Part shown: piece by piece, positions 60,920 to 64,000 of the stretch
How positions within the stretch are numbered: position 1 is the first letter of the stretch
How the letters are laid out: the number at the start of each line of letters is the position of its first letter
Assembly: GCA_014799925.1 (NCBI GenBank)
Contig: JAAVHC010000003.1
Coordinates: 26,107 to 90,106 of the forward strand
Length of the DNA stretch: 64,000 nucleotides
Reading direction: 5' to 3'
Origin: Oscillibacter sp.
Lineage (GTDB): Bacteria; Bacillota; Clostridia; Oscillospirales; Oscillospiraceae
Translations under genes and position numbers: made by a program
Notes under the pieces: generated by a model
Database searches by the model: none
What the model was told of the DNA's origin: nothing
Seen by the model: the letters and a program-made list of their open reading frames with translations, nothing else

Positions 60920-62014
60920 ATGAAACGCGATCTGCAAGAACGCACTGACGCGGGACGGTTCGCCGCGCTTGTGGCCGTGCTGGCTGTCCTGCTGGCCTGG
61001 GGACTGGTGCTGAATGTCAATACCGGACCCGTGGAGATCCCGGCTCCGCAGGTGTTCTCTCTGGTGTGGGCGGCCCTGCGCTATAAGGTGATGGATCTCT
61101 TCACCGGAAACTATGCCCAAGAGCTGGAAGCGGTACTGGAGGCTACCACGGAGAGCCGGATCATTTTCAGCATCCGGATGCCCCGGATGCTGCTGGCCGC
61201 AATCCTGGGCGGCGCTCTCTCCGTCTCCGGCTTTCTGCTCCAGACCTTCTTCCGCAACCCCATTGCCGGCCCCTTTGTGCTGGGCATCTCTTCGGGAGCG
61301 AAAATGGTAGTGGGCATTACCATGATTTTTCTGGCTCCCTATGTCGCCCGTGTCAGCTCGCTCATTATGATTACTGCAGCTTTCGCCGGCTCTCTGTTGA
61401 TTGTGGGCGTAGTGCTGCTGGTTTCCCAGCGGGTGCAGAATATGTCCATGCTGCTGGTCATCGGCATCATGGTTGGCTACATCTGCACTGCCGCAACGGA
61501 TTTCTGTATCACCTTTGCCAATGAGGAGCACATTATCAACCTGACCAGCTGGTCTATGGGCAGCTTTGCCGGGGCTACCTGGAACAATGTGGGGGTCTCC
61601 CTCTGGCTGTGCTCCGTCTGCCTGGTACTGGCATGGCTGCTGAGCAAGCCTATCGGGGCCTACGCCCTGGGGGAGGGCTACGCCAGAAGCCTGGGGATCA
61701 ACATCAAGCTCTTCCGGGCGGCACTGATTTTGCTGAGCAGTCTGCTCTCCGCCTGTGTCACCGCCTTTGCCGGACCGATCTCCTTTGTGGGCATTGCAGT
61801 GCCCCACATCACCCGCACTCTGCTGAAGACCAACCGGCCCGCCGTGGTGATTCCTATTTCTTATCTCTGCGGCGCGGTGTTCTGTATCTTCTGCGATCTT
61901 ATCGCCCGGACGGCCTTTTCTCCAAAGGAGATGGCTATCGGCACGGTGACGAGCGCCTTTGGTGCGCCGGTTGTCATTTATATGATGCTCAAGCGCCGCA
62001 AGGCGCAGGATTAG
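60920..62014 (+). CDS. FecCD/BtuC-type ABC permease
   Basis: 364 residues, about 10 membrane helices. RIIFSIRMPRMLLAAILGGALSVSG by position (about 78-102) with core RMPRMLLAAILGGALSVSG, GPFVLGISSGAKMVV, LGEGYARSLGINIK (coupling helix, about 250-263) and GPISFVGIAVPHITR (about 285) are typical of the BtuC/FecCD family. It forms the membrane channel for the lipoprotein and ATPase encoded on either side. The ATPase gene starts 9 bp after its stop. Confidence 0.92.
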   Translation: MKRDLQERTDAGRFAALVAVLAVLLAWGLVLNVNTGPVEIPAPQVFSLVWAALRYKVMDLFTGNYAQELEAVLEATTESRIIFSIRMPRMLLAAILGGALSVSGFLLQTFFRNPIAGPFVLGISSGAKMVVGITMIFLAPYVARVSSLIMITAAFAGSLLIVGVVLLVSQRVQNMSMLLVIGIMVGYICTAATDFCITFANEEHIINLTSWSMGSFAGATWNNVGVSLWLCSVCLVLAWLLSKPIGAYALGEGYARSLGINIKLFRAALILLSSLLSACVTAFAGPISFVGIAVPHITRTLLKTNRPAVVIPISYLCGAVFCIFCDLIARTAFSPKEMAIGTVTSAFGAPVVIYMMLKRRKAQD

Positions 62015-62023
62015 GGGGTGCCC

Positions 62024-63166
62024 ATGAGCTATTTTTCCACAAAGGATCTGGCCGTGGGCTACAACGGCTCCGTCCTGATCCACGACATCAACATCAGCGT
62101 TGAGCGCGGGCAGATCCTCACCCTGATCGGCCCCAATGGTGCGGGTAAATCCACCATTCTGAAAACGATCACCCGGCAGCTGACGAAGCTGAGTGGGGAG
62201 GTCTATCTGGATGGCCGCAGCATCTACGAGTGGAGCAGAAAGGAGCTGGCGAGAAAAGCGGCGGTCATGCTGACTGACCGCATCCGGCCGGAGCTGATGA
62301 CCTGCCGGGAGGTGGTGGCCCTGGGCCGCTATCCCTACACCAACGCCTTGGGCCGTCTGACGGAACGGGACCGTGCCATTGTAACTGAGGCTCTGGAGCG
62401 GGTCCATGCTCTGGAGCTGGCGGCCCGGGACTTCTCCACCCTCTCTGACGGCCAGCGGCAGCGGATTCTGCTGGCCCGGGCCATCTGTCAGGAACCGGAG
62501 CTCATCATTCTGGACGAGCCCACGGCCTATCTGGACATCCGGCACAAGATGGAGCTGCTGGACATCCTGCGAGAAATGTCCCACGAAAAGGGCATCACCG
62601 TCATCATGTCCCTGCATGAGATCGACCTGGCCACAAAGATTTCGGATAATCTGGTCTGCGTTAAGGGGGACACCATCGCTGCCTTCGGTCCGCCGGAGGA
62701 CATTTTGCGGGCCGATGCCATCAACCGGCTTTATGACATCCGGCACGGCTCCTACGATCTGCTCTTTGGCAGTGTGGAGCTGGGAATGCCGGAAGGGGAG
62801 CCGGAGGTCTTTGTCGTGGCAGGGGCGGGCTTCGGAGCAAACTGTTTCCGGGCACTGCAAAAGCGGCACACACCTTTTGCAGCCGGTATCCTGTTTGAAA
62901 ATGATGCGGACTGCCGCATTGCCCGGGGATTGAGCCGCCATGTGGTGGCGGCCCCAGCCTTTGAACTTCCGGACAGCGTCCTGGAGGAGCAGGCAGCTGA
63001 TCTTCTCCGCCGCTGCGGAGCTGTCATCGACGCCGGGACGCCGGTGGGGACCCTCAATCAGTCCAACCGCCGCCTGCTGGAGCTGGCGAAGGAGCAGGGA
63101 ATCCCGGTCTATCCTACCTGGCAGGAGTGGGCAAAACAGCGAGAGGAGTACAGACATGGAGCATAA
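62024..63166 (+). CDS. ABC transporter ATPase with C-terminal extension
   Basis: 380 residues from the ATG at 62024 (GGGGGTG site; GTG at 62018 also possible). Walker A GPNGAGKST (about 37-45), signature LSDGQRQRILLARA (about 140-153) and Walker B LIILDEPTAYLD (about 160) form a BtuD/FecE-type ATPase. Beyond about residue 250 is an extra domain of about 130 residues (EVFVVAGAGFGANCFRALQ; VIDAGTPVGTLNQSN) with a Rossmann-like look, not part of standard BtuD. Its last 11 bases overlap the chelatase gene, so the two are coupled. Confidence 0.9.
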   Translation: MSYFSTKDLAVGYNGSVLIHDINISVERGQILTLIGPNGAGKSTILKTITRQLTKLSGEVYLDGRSIYEWSRKELARKAAVMLTDRIRPELMTCREVVALGRYPYTNALGRLTERDRAIVTEALERVHALELAARDFSTLSDGQRQRILLARAICQEPELIILDEPTAYLDIRHKMELLDILREMSHEKGITVIMSLHEIDLATKISDNLVCVKGDTIAAFGPPEDILRADAINRLYDIRHGSYDLLFGSVELGMPEGEPEVFVVAGAGFGANCFRALQKRHTPFAAGILFENDADCRIARGLSRHVVAAPAFELPDSVLEEQAADLLRRCGAVIDAGTPVGTLNQSNRRLLELAKEQGIPVYPTWQEWAKQREEYRHGA

Positions 63167-64000
63167 TTATCCCTTCACCGCAATTGTGGGCCAGGAGCAG
63201 ATGAAGCTGGCCCTGATTCTGAATCTGATCAATCCTGCCCTGGGCGGCGTGCTCATCCGGGGCGAGAAGGGTACCGCAAAATCCACTGCCGTTCGGGGCC
63301 TCACGGACCTTCTGGAGGAGGTTCAGGTTTCGGAGGGGTGTCCCTTCCACTGCCGCCCCGGCCATGGTACGCTCTGTGCGGACTGCCAGGCAAATGCAGA
63401 GCTGCGCACCGTGCCCTACACCCGCCGGGTGGTGGAATTGCCGGTGAGCTCTACCGAGGACCGCGTAGTGGGTTCTCTCAGCATGGAGCAGGCCATCAAG
63501 CGGGGGGAAAAAGTCTTTGAGCCCGGCCTGCTGGCCCAGGCCAACGGAAATATCCTCTATGTAGACGAGATCAACCTTTTGGACGACCACATCGTGGACG
63601 TCCTGCTGGACAGCGCCGCCATGGGCGTCAACACGGTGGAGCGGGAGGGCGTCAGCTACAGCCACCCCGCCCGGTTTGTCCTCATCGGTACGATGAATCC
63701 CGAGGAGGGCGATCTCCGTCCGCAGCTGCTGGATCGGTTCGGGCTGGTGGTGGAGATCCGCGGAGAGCAGGAGATTGCTCTGCGGGGTGAACTGATCCGC
63801 CGCAGAATGGAGTACGAGAAGGACCCCGCCGCCTTTTGCCGCCAGTGGGAAGGGGAGCAGTCTGCCCTCCGGGAGAAGGTCCGCGCCGCTCAGGAGCGGC
63901 TGGACAGCGTCGCCATCCCGGACAGCCTCTATCTGGATGCCGCCAAGACCGGCATCGCCTTACAGGTGGATGGCCACCGTTCGGACATCACACTGCTCAA
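63156..64000 (+). CDS. AAA+ metallochelatase subunit (ChlI/BchI/CobS-like), cut by window edge
   Basis: 281 residues are visible, with no stop before the window end. FTAIVGQEQMKLALILNLIN, Walker A GEKGTAKST (about 37-45), VDEINLLDDHIVDVLL (Walker B and sensor, about 136-151) and LIGTMNPEEGDLRPQLLDRF (about 178-197) match the ATPase subunit of magnesium/cobalt chelatases. A CPFHC..CADC cysteine cluster (about 63-78) replaces the usual short loop, as in some Firmicutes homologues. It overlaps the ATPase gene by 11 bp. The large chelatase subunit probably follows outside the window. Confidence 0.88.
   Translation, partial: MEHNYPFTAIVGQEQMKLALILNLINPALGGVLIRGEKGTAKSTAVRGLTDLLEEVQVSEGCPFHCRPGHGTLCADCQANAELRTVPYTRRVVELPVSSTEDRVVGSLSMEQAIKRGEKVFEPGLLAQANGNILYVDEINLLDDHIVDVLLDSAAMGVNTVEREGVSYSHPARFVLIGTMNPEEGDLRPQLLDRFGLVVEIRGEQEIALRGELIRRRMEYEKDPAAFCRQWEGEQSALREKVRAAQERLDSVAIPDSLYLDAAKTGIALQVDGHRSDITLL

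Overview
The window is chromosomal DNA from a GC-rich (roughly 60%) Clostridia-type Firmicute. Gene order and gene types (DUF1385-prmC, holB-ricT, dnaG-rpoD, whiA, ppdK, SLH proteins, a CotJC-like manganese catalase remnant, flagellin with CsrA, three cobalamin riboswitches) fit a gut Oscillospiraceae-like, spore-forming, motile anaerobe. That placement is inference from gene content; no rRNA or tRNA gene was seen.

Layout. 1-6148 (minus strand): prmC (cut by the window edge), a DUF1385 membrane protein, an HD-domain protein and a hybrid histidine kinase with a terminator-like hairpin in its leader. 6549-9874: ricT and holB, normally neighbours, separated by a ~1.1 kb hairpin-ended element carrying an XRE repressor and a DUF6809-like gene. 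10142-12775: ppdK. 12954-17008: a large SLH/CAP surface protein and an EpsG-like membrane protein. 17106-19509: two exported proteins of unknown function, an inverted-repeat-bounded promoter segment and a tyrosine recombinase; this looks like a phase-variation switch, read here in the OFF orientation. 20503-28941: lipase, PF06541 membrane protein, uracil-DNA glycosylase, DUF1846 protein, histidine phosphatase, nicotinamidase-like hydrolase, Tex and an SLH protein with a CHAP-like end. 29011-32788: PPTase and the dnaG-rpoD operon. 32903-40390: amidase, thiI, cinA, transglutaminase-like protein, ComFB, whiA, a metallo-beta-lactamase-fold protein, then an exact parS site. 40964-46481: dnaE and a GH31 glucosidase. 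46617-51228: a YgeY-type M20 hydrolase divergent from a sodium symporter and a D-aminoacylase, together a plausible acyl/D-amino-acid uptake and cleavage unit. 51288-55266: TspO, serine recombinase, an orphan recombinase C-terminal domain, csrA and flagellin. 55389-64000: a 5'-truncated manganese catalase marks the junction with a cobalamin-controlled island (three riboswitches; Rex, CbiK, frameshifted CbiC, corrinoid/iron-type ABC transporter, AAA+ chelatase subunit).

The most notable non-gene structures are (1) the invertible promoter/terminator segment at 18350-18657, (2) a family of dispersed elements with covarying terminal hairpins at 7890-8985, ~35289-35757 and ~40462-40899, (3) a two-copy tandem-hairpin repeat with covarying stems at 22079-22152 and 33769-33844, (4) a 160-bp element with 29-bp terminal inverted repeats at 38071-38230 that supplies the stop codons of both flanking genes, and (5) parS at 40394-40409.
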